From NCBI RefSeq assembly GCF_002902575.1, contig NZ_PPRD01000007.1:1-35008 (forward strand): a DNA stretch of 35,008 bases. The letters are read 5' to 3'. The first letter of the stretch is position 1. Every line of letters begins with the position of its first letter. The notes under the pieces were generated by a model, which was not told where the DNA came from, ran no database searches, and worked only from the letters and a program-made list of their open reading frames with translations. Origin of the DNA: Staphylococcus croceilyticus (GTDB lineage: Bacteria; Bacillota; Bacilli; Staphylococcales; Staphylococcaceae). Of this stretch, positions 18,412-26,197 are shown piece after piece. A program made the translations under genes and the position numbers.

Positions 18412-18500
18412 GGAAACGTACTCAAGTTGGCTGAAGAGGCGCCCCTGCTAAGGGTGTAGGTCGCGAGAGCGGCGCGAGGGTTCGAATCCCTCCGTTTCCG
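18412..18500 (+). tRNA. tRNA-Ser (GCT)
   Basis: Class II tRNA with a long variable arm. The acceptor stem is GGAAACG/CGTTTCC, the anticodon loop CTGCTAA reads AGC/AGU codons, the variable arm is near TCGCGAGAGCGGCGC, and the T stem is GAGGG/CCCTC. The bases after discriminator G are TCA instead of CCA, so the end must be added by the CCA enzyme. Confidence 0.96.
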
Positions 18501-18506
18501 TCATGT

Positions 18507-18536
18507 AAAACCACCGAAATATTCGGTGGTTTTTTT
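18507..18536 (+). terminator. Terminator of the tRNA unit
   Basis: AAAACCACCGAA (18507-18518) pairs with TTCGGTGGTTTT (18522-18533), continuing into T residues. It lies 7 bases after tRNA-Ser. Confidence 0.9.
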
Positions 18537-18540
18537 CTGT

Positions 18541-18704
18541 TTTATTATCGCTCGCAAAAGCCTTTATTGACGCGGTTTTGAAGCAATTTGAATTTGTAAA
18601 ATAAAATTGCACTACTCGATTTATTTTAAGTCTTTTTGTTTTTGGTCAACGAGTGGACAATATTGGTGTGAAATTTTGTAACGTGGTCCACTTTGTTGTC
18701 CACA
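18541..18704. other. Gene-less tract behind tRNA-Ser with GTGGAC-type motifs
   Basis: No gene is visible. The right part has GTGGACAA (18653-18660), the near-palindrome GTGGTCCAC (18683-18691) and TTGTCCAC (18696-18703), the first and last forming an 8-base inverted repeat. A minus-strand frame here reads VDNKVDHVTKFHTNIVHSLT and stops after NKKT, without a start of its own. Tracts behind tRNA genes often hold remnants of integrated elements, but no duplicated tRNA 3' end is seen, so this is only a possible scar. Confidence 0.35.
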
Positions 18705-18750
18705 TAAAAAGAGAAGCGGCTAACAGATACTCTTTACTGTTAACCGCTTC
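18705..18750 (-). terminator. lplA terminator
   Basis: GAAGCGGCTAACA (18713-18725) pairs with TGTTAACCGCTTC (18738-18750) with one wobble. Read on the minus strand it is followed by TCTCTTTTTATG, 11 bases beyond the lplA stop. Confidence 0.8.
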
Positions 18751-18761
18751 ACTCTGTTTAA

Positions 18762-19751
18762 TTAATAAGACATTAATTTTATAATTTCATCTTTTTCAAT
18801 ATCACCGAAATAATGATAGAAATCAAAGTCAGCCATAGCTTCTTGAATATGTGTGTAATCGTGTAATACACCAATTAGCGCTTCTTCTAATTCAGTCACA
18901 TTCCCCTCACCAAAGAAATCACCAAAGATTTTTGCGTGCTCTATTTTACCTTGTTTAACGTCAAATTTGATTTGCACAAAGCCTTTTTCAAATTTTTCAT
19001 CACGTTCGAAATTATATTTTGGATTTCTACCAAAGTTCCAATCCCAAGTACGATATTTTTCATTACTTAGTTGTTCAATATTTTTCCAGTCTTCATCTGT
19101 AAGTTCGTATTCTTCAACTTCATGTTCGCCAAATATAGTTTTTAAAATAATTTGTTTAAACTCATCGATAGAGATAGATTGTTCTAAAAATTCATCAATA
19201 TTAGCAACACGTTTACGTACAGATTTCACACCTTTTGATTGAATTTTTTTAGGATTAACTTTTAACGCATTTTGAACTTCTCCTAAGTCACTATTCAACA
19301 TCAATGTCCCATGGCTAAACATTCTATTTTTCACTTTAACCATTGCATTTCCTGAAATTTTGGCTTGCCCTACTTGAATATCATTTCGTCCTGTCATTTC
19401 TGCGTTTACACCCATAGATTGTAAAGCTTGCACGATAGGTTCCGTGAATTTTTTGAAATTATGGAAACTATTACCATCATCATCTGTAATAAAACTAAAG
19501 TTTAAATTACCTTGATCATGATATACTGCGCCGCCTCCAGAGATACGTCTCACTACATGAATGTTATGTTCGTCTACATATTTTTTATTAACTTCTTCAA
19601 TAGTATTTTGGTTTTTACCAACGATAATTGAAGGCTCATTTACATAAAATAAAAAATAACTATCATCAACAGGTAGATGTTTTAATACATATTCTTCCAT
19701 GGCAAGATTTGTTGTAGGATCGGTAATATTATTGTTACTTACAAATTTCAT
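18762..19751 (-). CDS. lplA: Lipoate-protein ligase A
   Basis: Cytoplasmic enzyme of 329 residues that activates free lipoate with ATP and attaches it to lipoyl domains (GcvH and 2-oxoacid dehydrogenase E2 subunits). Signatures: NQNTIEEVN, the RRISGGGAVYHD loop (68-79) that binds the lipoyl-adenylate, GNLNFSFI, QVGQAKISGNA with the conserved Lys, and SHGTLMLNSDL. The C-terminal accessory domain (about 250-329) is present, so it is the complete ligase type rather than an octanoyltransferase. It corresponds in position to lplA1 of S. aureus. AAGGAGAG precedes the ATG, and a terminator follows. Confidence 0.95.
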   Translation of the reverse strand: MKFVSNNNITDPTTNLAMEEYVLKHLPVDDSYFLFYVNEPSIIVGKNQNTIEEVNKKYVDEHNIHVVRRISGGGAVYHDQGNLNFSFITDDDGNSFHNFKKFTEPIVQALQSMGVNAEMTGRNDIQVGQAKISGNAMVKVKNRMFSHGTLMLNSDLGEVQNALKVNPKKIQSKGVKSVRKRVANIDEFLEQSISIDEFKQIILKTIFGEHEVEEYELTDEDWKNIEQLSNEKYRTWDWNFGRNPKYNFERDEKFEKGFVQIKFDVKQGKIEHAKIFGDFFGEGNVTELEEALIGVLHDYTHIQEAMADFDFYHYFGDIEKDEIIKLMSY

Positions 19752-19951
19752 ATTTATCTCTCCTTAATATTCCTCATATATGCCCTTATCTTAGTTATGC
19801 CTCAAATAAAAAATTATTGCCAATTATTTACTCAATTATGACATTAATTTTTCAATTGAATTATTATTTTCTATTTTTAGTATATATTTGTTTATTTGTA
19901 AGCTAAATTTTAGTACAATATAGTCTAGCTATGATTTGAGGAGGACTCGAA

Positions 19952-20128
19952 ATGACTGTTGCAGAAGTAGGAAATATCGTAGAATTTTATGACGGTTTAA
20001 GAGGCCGTGTTGAAAAAATTAATGATAATTCAGTAATTGTTGACTTAACTATAATGGATAACTTCAATGAATTAGACTTACCAGAAAAAACAGTTATTAA
20101 TCACAAACGATATAAAATCGTTGAATAA
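19952..20128 (+). CDS. Small DUF2187-like (YkvS-type) protein
   Basis: Protein of 58 residues starting MTVAEVGNIVEFYDGLRGRV and ending INHKRYKIVE. It resembles the DUF2187 family of small beta-rich proteins with a Gly-Arg-Val turn like a KOW or SH3-like fold; the function is unknown. GAGGAGGA (19938-19945), a very strong ribosome site, lies 6 bases before the ATG. The next gene begins 15 bases after the stop, so they form an operon. The -10-like TACAAT at 19914-19919 has only a poor -35 box. Confidence 0.85.
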   Translation: MTVAEVGNIVEFYDGLRGRVEKINDNSVIVDLTIMDNFNELDLPEKTVINHKRYKIVE

Positions 20129-20143
20129 GAAGGTTAATAGTAA

Positions 20144-20746
20144 ATGAAAAATATATCAAAGGCATTGATTTGGTTTATTGCTAGTTTTATTGTTTTTCAC
20201 CTTATCTTGTTTATTATGTGGGGTGAACACCAAGAATATTGGTATCTATATACTGGAATCATGTTAATAGCAGGAATTAGTTACGTTTTTTATCAAAGAG
20301 ACATTAATTCGAAACGTTTATTAACATCGATTGGCGTAGGTATTTTGACAAGTATTGTTTTAATCGTTATACAATTAATTTTCTCATTATTGTCTTCACA
20401 AATAACTTATCCTGAACTTATTAAAGAATTAAGTAGAACAGGTGTTTATTTTAAATGGCAAATGCTAATAACATTAATATTTGTTATTCCATGCCATGAG
20501 CTATATATGAGAACTGTGTTACAAAAAGAATTAAGCAATTTCAAACTACCTACTTGGGTAGTTATCCTTATTCCAGCTCTATGTTCAAGTTCACTGTTCA
20601 TATATCTTGATAAATGGTGGATTGTAACATTCATTTTTGTTGCACAAATCGTATTATCAATAAGTTATCAATATACTCGTCGAATTGTAACTACATCACT
20701 TGGCCAAATTGTTGCGATTATATTATTGTTAATATTTCATGGATAA
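20144..20746 (+). CDS. CPBP/Abi-like membrane protein with altered protease motifs
   Basis: Membrane protein of 200 residues with about six helices, resembling the CPBP (CAAX protease and bacteriocin-processing, Abi) family. The first motif, normally EExxxR, appears as HELYMR within FVIPCHELYMRTVLQKEL (about residues 114-130). The second, FxxxH, appears only as SSSLFIY without His, and the third motif His/Asn is not obvious. Metalloprotease activity is therefore doubtful and a non-catalytic role possible. It is the second gene after the DUF2187-like protein, with a weak ribosome site AAGAAGG, and is closed by a strong terminator. Confidence 0.7.
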   Translation: MKNISKALIWFIASFIVFHLILFIMWGEHQEYWYLYTGIMLIAGISYVFYQRDINSKRLLTSIGVGILTSIVLIVIQLIFSLLSSQITYPELIKELSRTGVYFKWQMLITLIFVIPCHELYMRTVLQKELSNFKLPTWVVILIPALCSSSLFIYLDKWWIVTFIFVAQIVLSISYQYTRRIVTTSLGQIVAIILLLIFHG

Positions 20747-20750
20747 AAAA

Positions 20751-20785
20751 ACTAGGACAAATATAAAATGTCCTAGTCTTTTTTT
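20751..20785 (+). terminator. Terminator of the DUF2187-like/CPBP operon
   Basis: ACTAGGACA (20751-20759) pairs perfectly with TGTCCTAGT (20769-20777), followed by CTTTTTTT. Confidence 0.9.
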
Positions 20786-20860
20786 ATATATTGGCAGTAG
20801 CTGACTGATTTGAAAATATGCTTAAATTAATCTTTTTTCAAACCTAGTCAGCCTTACCGG

Positions 20861-20958
20861 GGAGCGGGGCCCCAGCACAAAGAATTTCATTAAAAAATTC
20901 TACAAACAAAGCAAGCTGGGGTTGGAAGACGAAATTATTTTAATTTCTGTCTCGCTCC
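20861..20958. repeat. Structured GC-rich intergenic repeat (staphylococcal STAR-like), three-way junction
   Basis: A GC-rich island in AT-rich spacer between convergent genes. It contains the palindrome GGGGCCCC (20866-20873). Outer arms GGAGCG (20861-20866) and CGCTCC (20953-20958) enclose two hairpins: CCCCAGC/GCTGGGG (20870-20876, 20915-20921) with inner AGAATTT/AAATTCT (20881-20887, 20895-20901), and AGAC-GAAATTA/TAATTTC-GTCT (20927-20937, 20941-20952). From memory it resembles the dispersed intergenic repeats of staphylococci with ACCCCAGCTTGC and GGACAGAAATT-like segments. No second copy is in this window. Confidence 0.6.
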
Positions 20959-21020
20959 ATTTTGTGAAGTAATTTAGTTGAATGCTTCGTTTATATAAAT
21001 GTAAGGCTTAAATTTAACCT

Positions 21021-22532
21021 CTAACTTTTAACTTGAAAATTATCAATGACGTTTAATTTATAATCAGGATCTTTCAATTTTTCACTAATAAGCGTACTCA
21101 TAGAATGTTCAAATGAACCATGATGTACTTTAGCATTCTCTAACAAGTGCTTATAATTTCTATAAGTATAATCCGTCATCGTTACACGGTACGCTTTATC
21201 TAACTCAATATCTGTTAGAGTCACGCGATGAAATGGTAATGCAGTCATATCCACTTCATAGCGGAAACCTTGCCATAAAGTGCATAGTGTTTCATCTACA
21301 ATTGTCATACTAAGTTGATTTTGTTCAAATTGGATATAAGAATACGTATATTCAATAATATCTTTGATTTGACGCCCTTTTATCGTTAGCTCCATAGCCT
21401 TATCGGGGTGAGGATAAGCATTATAAATATCTTTATTTGTAATCACACCCTTAAACCCTTGCTCACCATTTTTAGGTACGTTCACACAAGTAATATCATT
21501 ATCATAAGCTAGTTTAATACTGTCATGTAGCAGTTGTGTAAATGGATGACTTCTACTCAATAAATCTTCTAATCCGTTCACCTGCATCTCTAGATCATTT
21601 TCTGACACAATTTCTTTAGACCAATGTTCTATCGCTTTACGATCATAGTGAGTTATATCTAATAATTCCTCATCTTCTGGATAGTTACTCAAATCAATTA
21701 TTTCAGATTGAACCGCTTCTTTTTCAAATGTATTCGTACGTTTTTTAAATTTTATTTTTACGTGAACTAAATCTTGTGCGTTTTGTCCTGCTTGAATATA
21801 AGTCGTTTCATAATCATTACCAATAAAAGTTTGATGTTGATGTGCTGTAATTAGTAAATCAATGACGCCTATTTCTTTCATCAATTTTTCCGCTTCATGC
21901 GAACTTTCTCCGTGACGTGGATTGGTTGTATTAATTTTATCTAGCCCACCATGATAAATCACCACTAAAAAGTCTGGATGTTCTTTTTCATGTATATATC
22001 TAACCCAACGTTTTGCGGACAGTAATGATTTTTCAATACTAACATCTCGTTCCATTTCTGCGTATTCATTTTTCATCAAACCTTCAGCTGTTAAGCCTAC
22101 AATAGCAATTTTTACATTGTTCAATTCTTTAATAACATATGGCGTTGAAAAATATGGTTCTTTAGTCAACGCATATTCTATATTAGCTGATAGCCAATGA
22201 AAACGTGCTAATGAAACTGCCTTAGTCAAGAATGATAACCCGAATTTAAAATCATCTGGACTAATACCACTAGCATCATATTGCATTGCGTTCATCAATT
22301 TAATCATAGGATGTCGTTTATAAGGCGCAACTATTGCATAGTAATGAGCAGCTAATGAACCCGCTAAACTTCCCCCACTATCTAATAAAATGACATTATT
22401 GTTTTGCTCTCTAATATTTTTAACATATGTTCCTGCTCGATAAATATTAGACCCAAAATCTCCATTCATAAAATGACTATGCATATCAGATGTTGCTAAA
22501 ATATCGATATTAATACTTTCATTTCTATCCAC
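21021..22532 (-). CDS. Calcineurin-like / 5'-nucleotidase family protein with altered metal motifs
   Basis: Two-domain protein resembling 2',3'-cyclic phosphodiesterase/5'-nucleotidases: metallophosphatase domain about 8-250 and 5'-nucleotidase C-terminal domain about 290-500. The first metal motif DMH (16-18) and the late TAHQHQ are kept. The canonical GD is GG at 53-54 (LLDSGGSLAG) and the canonical GNHE block reads SPDDFKFG (91-98), so several ligands are changed. The longest frame starts at 22643, but its first 37 residues span the upstream gene's terminator; GAGGGG lies 9 bases before a GTG at 22532, giving 503 residues. With that start there is no signal peptide. Substrate unknown; the gene follows the K+ channel gene after a terminator. 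Confidence 0.8.
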   Translation of the reverse strand: MDRNESINIDILATSDMHSHFMNGDFGSNIYRAGTYVKNIREQNNNVILLDSGGSLAGSLAAHYYAIVAPYKRHPMIKLMNAMQYDASGISPDDFKFGLSFLTKAVSLARFHWLSANIEYALTKEPYFSTPYVIKELNNVKIAIVGLTAEGLMKNEYAEMERDVSIEKSLLSAKRWVRYIHEKEHPDFLVVIYHGGLDKINTTNPRHGESSHEAEKLMKEIGVIDLLITAHQHQTFIGNDYETTYIQAGQNAQDLVHVKIKFKKRTNTFEKEAVQSEIIDLSNYPEDEELLDITHYDRKAIEHWSKEIVSENDLEMQVNGLEDLLSRSHPFTQLLHDSIKLAYDNDITCVNVPKNGEQGFKGVITNKDIYNAYPHPDKAMELTIKGRQIKDIIEYTYSYIQFEQNQLSMTIVDETLCTLWQGFRYEVDMTALPFHRVTLTDIELDKAYRVTMTDYTYRNYKHLLENAKVHHGSFEHSMSTLISEKLKDPDYKLNVIDNFQVKS

Positions 22533-22595
22533 GTTTACACACCCCTCATTTAAGGCTAGTTTAACATTTATTATTATCATAGTGTTATTGATATA

Positions 22596-22654
22596 TTTTT
22601 GAAAAAGAAAAGACATTCCAAGCAAATTCTTAAATAAATTCACTTGAAATGTCT
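22596..22654 (-). terminator. Terminator of the htrA-ktr operon
   Basis: On the minus strand AGACATTTCAAG (plus 22643-22654) pairs with CTTGGAATGTCT (plus 22611-22622), with one wobble, followed by TTTCTTTTTC. It lies 9 bases past the transporter stop codon. Confidence 0.8.
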
Positions 22655-22662
22655 AAATCAAA

Positions 22663-24021
22663 TTAACCGATTTGAATACGTTCTTTAGGATAACTAAATT
22701 TATCTGGTTCTTTACGTCCTGATATCATAATAATAAATGATATTAATCCAACACGACCTATAAACATTAAAATCATAAGAACGATTTTCGTAATACTACT
22801 AATATTGTCTGTTACCCCTAATGACAAGCCACATGTACCGAAGGCAGACATCACTTCAAAGAAGACTTGTAAGAAACTAAGATTATTTTTTTCAGTGGCT
22901 AAGATAATAATCATACTTACAAAAGTAAGTACTGAAGCCATTGTAAATACAGCAAATGATCTTTGAATATCAACCACATGAATTTCTCTATTATATACTT
23001 TAATTGAAGTTTTCTCAGAATTATTATTAAAATTAATTACGAAGAGAATTAATATCGCAAATGTTGTTGTACGAATACCCCCACCTACTGAACTAGGAGA
23101 AGATCCAATAAACATTAAGATACTCATGATTACATTCGTAGCATCACTTAATTGAGTAACATCAATAGTTTGTAATCCAGCACTTCGCGTAGTAGCAGAT
23201 TGAAACAGAGCGTAAAATAATGATTGATGCCAACTTAACCCTTTAAAAGCGTTATTATGCTCTAATGCTAAAATAGCTAATACCCCAAATGTGAATAAAA
23301 AGAAATATGTTGTCGTAGTGATTTTAGTAAATAAAGAGAATCTAAAATGACTTACTCTATTTCTAATATAAGCACGTACTTCCAATAACACTGGAAATCC
23401 AATAGACCCTAGGATGATAAGAAACATTACTATCGTTTGCACAAAATAATCATTTGCATATGGAATTAAGGATTGTCCTGTTATGTCTAAACCGCCGTTT
23501 GTAGTAGCAGATATAGAAACAAATAATCCTTGCATTAACGCATTTTTTAAATCTGGATTATCTCTATAGAAGTAAAACGCTAATAATAATGCTCCAATAA
23601 ATTCAATAGTGACAATTGTTTTAATAATTTCCAAGATTAGTTTCACTGTGCCACTCATCGTATCTTTGTTATTATCTAGCATGATTAATTGACGCTCTCG
23701 AATTCCAATATGTTTACCGAGCACTACCCACAAAACTGTACCAATGGCCATTACGCCAATACCGCCAATATTTAGGATGATGAGTATAATGATTTGCCCA
23801 AATGCGGAATATGTATCCACAATATTTACTGGTGTTAACCCTGTTACACTGATCCCAGAAACAGCTACAAACAAAGTATCAATTGGCGAAACGTTCACAC
23901 CTGGCTTATGCACAAAAGGAAGATTTAATAATAAAAAAGCGACAATTATGGCTATTAGATAATATAAAACAATCCCTTGTTGAGGACTTGATTTTTTAAG
24001 TAACTTACTGAAAATAGACAT
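22663..24021 (-). CDS. ktrD: Ktr/Trk-type potassium channel subunit (KtrB/KtrD)
   Basis: Membrane-embedded K+ uptake subunit of 452 residues. Four membrane-pore-membrane repeats are seen, each with its filter glycine: VTGLTPV (62), TTNGGLD (176), TTRSAGLQ (282) and FGTCGLSLG (398). A Gly/Ser-rich gate segment GSSPSSVGGG (306-315) fits the third-repeat intramembrane loop. It needs a cytosolic RCK partner (KtrA/KtrC), not encoded here. S. aureus has two such subunits, and this position matches ktrD, but the paralogue letter is by context. The start lies 18 bases after the htrA-like gene, with GAGGTGAC in the gap, so both share a transcript. Confidence 0.92.
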   Translation of the reverse strand: MSIFSKLLKKSSPQQGIVLYYLIAIIVAFLLLNLPFVHKPGVNVSPIDTLFVAVSGISVTGLTPVNIVDTYSAFGQIIILIILNIGGIGVMAIGTVLWVVLGKHIGIRERQLIMLDNNKDTMSGTVKLILEIIKTIVTIEFIGALLLAFYFYRDNPDLKNALMQGLFVSISATTNGGLDITGQSLIPYANDYFVQTIVMFLIILGSIGFPVLLEVRAYIRNRVSHFRFSLFTKITTTTYFFLFTFGVLAILALEHNNAFKGLSWHQSLFYALFQSATTRSAGLQTIDVTQLSDATNVIMSILMFIGSSPSSVGGGIRTTTFAILILFVINFNNNSEKTSIKVYNREIHVVDIQRSFAVFTMASVLTFVSMIIILATEKNNLSFLQVFFEVMSAFGTCGLSLGVTDNISSITKIVLMILMFIGRVGLISFIIMISGRKEPDKFSYPKERIQIG

Positions 24022-24039
24022 TAACTTGTCACCTCAACG

Positions 24040-25959
24040 TTATTTTAATTTTATTTTTATCTTTTGAGATTTTCCATCTCTAAAAATTTTCGCGGACAAT
24101 GTTTTTAAATCTTGTCTGTGTTCAAAAAGAATTTGTCTATACTGTAAATTATCTTTTAGAATTTTACTATCTAATTCTACAACGACATCGCCAGTTTTTA
24201 AACCAGATTTTTCACCTAACCCACCATCTTTTAATTTTTCAACTATAATACCTTGTTTAATATCATTAGGTATCTTATAGATTTTTCTCTCATAACTGTT
24301 CAGTTCTGTTACGTTTCCAATGGCTATTCCTGTATTTGGATATTTAATTTTTCCGCTTTTTTCCAATTCATTAGCTATAGATTGTGCCTCATTAATAGGT
24401 ATTGCAAAGCCCATTCCTTCAACACTCGGCATATTTATTTTGAGAGATACTACCCCAATTAAGTCTCCATTTTTATCCATGACCGCACCACCAGAATTTC
24501 CTGGATTTACAGGTGCATCAACTTGGAAAGCTTTAATGAGTTCATCATTAATATTATCTTTATCAAAATCGACTGGTACTAAACGATTAATTCCCGAAAT
24601 AATACCTTTAGACACAGTATTTTTAAAGTCATTTCCTAAAGGATTCCCTATTACTAAAATAGATTCTCCTACTACTAAGTGATTTGAGTTTCCAATATGA
24701 AGTGGCTTAAGATTACTATCTTTTAATTTAACTTTAAGCACTGCTATATCAGACCACTTGTCTTTACCTACAAGCGTTGCTTGAGCAGTCTTATTACCAT
24801 CATAAGTTATTTTAATATAGTCACTTTGATCTATGATATGTGTATTCGTCAAAATAAAAATAGTGTCGCCTACAGTTTTGTAGACGACACCTGAGCCAAG
24901 TTCATTATCTGAATTTATATTTGTTTTTTGAACTGAAGTATTCTTAGGTGTGTTACTTTCGACTGTTACGACTGATTTAACAGCGTTATTAGCAATTTTC
25001 ATAGTTGTGGTATACTTCTTATCATTAATTTCGCTTTGATTAATATTTTGATTATGTTTTGAGTGAGAAAAAATCGAATTTAGTATTAAAATTAATAACA
25101 GAATAATGATAGCAATAACAATTTTAATCCAATGGCGTTGTAGAAAGGCTTTCACTTTGTCCATTGTTTCGTTACTGTTATTAGATTTTGCCGTTTCTTG
25201 GTGAGAATCAACATTCTTCTTAGTGTTACTTTCATTTCTTGATTTTTCTTGAGCCTTTAATTCTTTATCTTCTTTTACTTCTTGAGCCTTTAATTCTTTA
25301 TCTTCTTTTACTTTTTGAGTTGATAATTTTTTGTGATTATCTTTTGCATCATATTTATTTTCTTCTTTGTTTTTCTTCACGTTTTTTTGTGGTTTCTCAG
25401 TTGATGTTGTGTTATTTACTACACTATGTGGTTCACGCTTACTATCTATGTCATTTGTTTGATTATCGTAGACTGTTTCAACTTTTTGCTTTTTAGTTTT
25501 ATCTTTATTCTCAGTACTTTGTTTATCTTTTTCTTTATTTTTCTTTACTCTACTATATGTAGGCTGAGATGCTTTTTCTTTATTTGAGTGACGTTTTGAT
25601 TGTTCACTATCTGTAGGATGATTATTTTCTTCTTTTAAACGTTGTTCTTCAGGTAATGTTAAATTATGTTCTTTATATTCTTCTTTGCTAGAAGAGTTAC
25701 TATTGTTAGCTCTTAATTTTGCTTCATGTTGTTGCTGTTGTATTTCTTCTTGAGTTAATTTTTCAATTCTAGCTTTTCTTAAGTTATCTCGAACGCGTTC
25801 TTCATTTACCTTTACTAATTGTTGTTCTTTTTCGGCTAAACGTTCACGTTCTTCTTTCTCACGTGCAATTCTCTCTTCACGTTCTTCATTATGAAAATAT
25901 TCATGACGCTTACGACGATATTTATCGCGTGGTATGACGTGCTTTTTATCATTATTCAA
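24040..25959 (-). CDS. Membrane-anchored HtrA-like serine protease
   Basis: DegP/HtrA-type protease of 639 residues facing the cell surface. Order: a very charged cytoplasmic region 1-275, with a Glu/Arg coiled-coil (about 15-75) and a Lys/Asn/Ser-rich stretch carrying a tandem VKEDKELKAQE duplication; one helix about 278-300; trypsin-like domain about 330-530 with the triad H374 (LTNTHIID), D404 (KWSDIAVL), S489 (PGNSGG); and a C-terminal PDZ domain about 545-630. The role is expected to be quality control or processing of exported proteins. The start is a TTG, 9 bases after AGGAG; no ATG fits as well. It precedes the K+ channel gene by 18 bases. Confidence 0.92.
   Translation of the reverse strand: MNNDKKHVIPRDKYRRKRHEYFHNEEREERIAREKEERERLAEKEQQLVKVNEERVRDNLRKARIEKLTQEEIQQQQHEAKLRANNSNSSSKEEYKEHNLTLPEEQRLKEENNHPTDSEQSKRHSNKEKASQPTYSRVKKNKEKDKQSTENKDKTKKQKVETVYDNQTNDIDSKREPHSVVNNTTSTEKPQKNVKKNKEENKYDAKDNHKKLSTQKVKEDKELKAQEVKEDKELKAQEKSRNESNTKKNVDSHQETAKSNNSNETMDKVKAFLQRHWIKIVIAIIILLLILILNSIFSHSKHNQNINQSEINDKKYTTTMKIANNAVKSVVTVESNTPKNTSVQKTNINSDNELGSGVVYKTVGDTIFILTNTHIIDQSDYIKITYDGNKTAQATLVGKDKWSDIAVLKVKLKDSNLKPLHIGNSNHLVVGESILVIGNPLGNDFKNTVSKGIISGINRLVPVDFDKDNINDELIKAFQVDAPVNPGNSGGAVMDKNGDLIGVVSLKINMPSVEGMGFAIPINEAQSIANELEKSGKIKYPNTGIAIGNVTELNSYERKIYKIPNDIKQGIIVEKLKDGGLGEKSGLKTGDVVVELDSKILKDNLQYRQILFEHRQDLKTLSAKIFRDGKSQKIKIKLK
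25248..25313 (-). repeat. Perfect 33-bp tandem duplication within the htrA-like gene
   Basis: Two identical adjacent 33-base units (25248-25280 and 25281-25313) encode VKEDKELKAQE twice in the charged cytoplasmic region. The frame is preserved. Complete identity suggests a recent slippage or recombination event. Confidence 0.95.
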
Positions 25960-26138
25960 AGCTGTCCACTCCTAACTTTATAATCACTACCTATAAATAA
26001 TTATGTATCATTTTATCATCTTACTGATGTCTAATAGATTTTGTTAATTTTAAGTAATATATTCATTAATTAAATTTTAATATCAAAAGTACTAATAAGC
26101 AATGAATAGGCCGTTTATTTTCTTAGTTTTATAAGAAA

Positions 26139-26182
26139 AGTACCTTTCAAAGCTTGTTTAGAATTAAACTTTAAAAGGCACT
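26139..26182 (-). terminator. terC terminator
   Basis: On the minus strand AGTGCCTTTTAAAG (plus 26169-26182) pairs with CTTTGAAAGGTACT (plus 26139-26152) with two wobble positions, followed by TTTCTTATAAA, 16 bases past the terC stop. The rest of the gap to the htrA-like gene (25960-26138) shows no gene. Confidence 0.75.
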
Positions 26183-26197
26183 AATTATATTTTTTAA

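Noticed and set aside
22533-22643. N-terminal extension of the 5'-nucleotidase-like frame
   Set aside because: It would run through the terminator of the upstream operon and lacks a ribosome site; the GTG at 22532 has one.
24253-24682. Two plus-strand frames opposite the htrA-like gene
   Set aside because: They mirror the protease and PDZ coding region on the other strand; no start signals.
25239-25496. Leucine-rich plus-strand frame with apparent repeats
   Set aside because: Antisense reading of the Lys/Glu repeats of the htrA-like protein.
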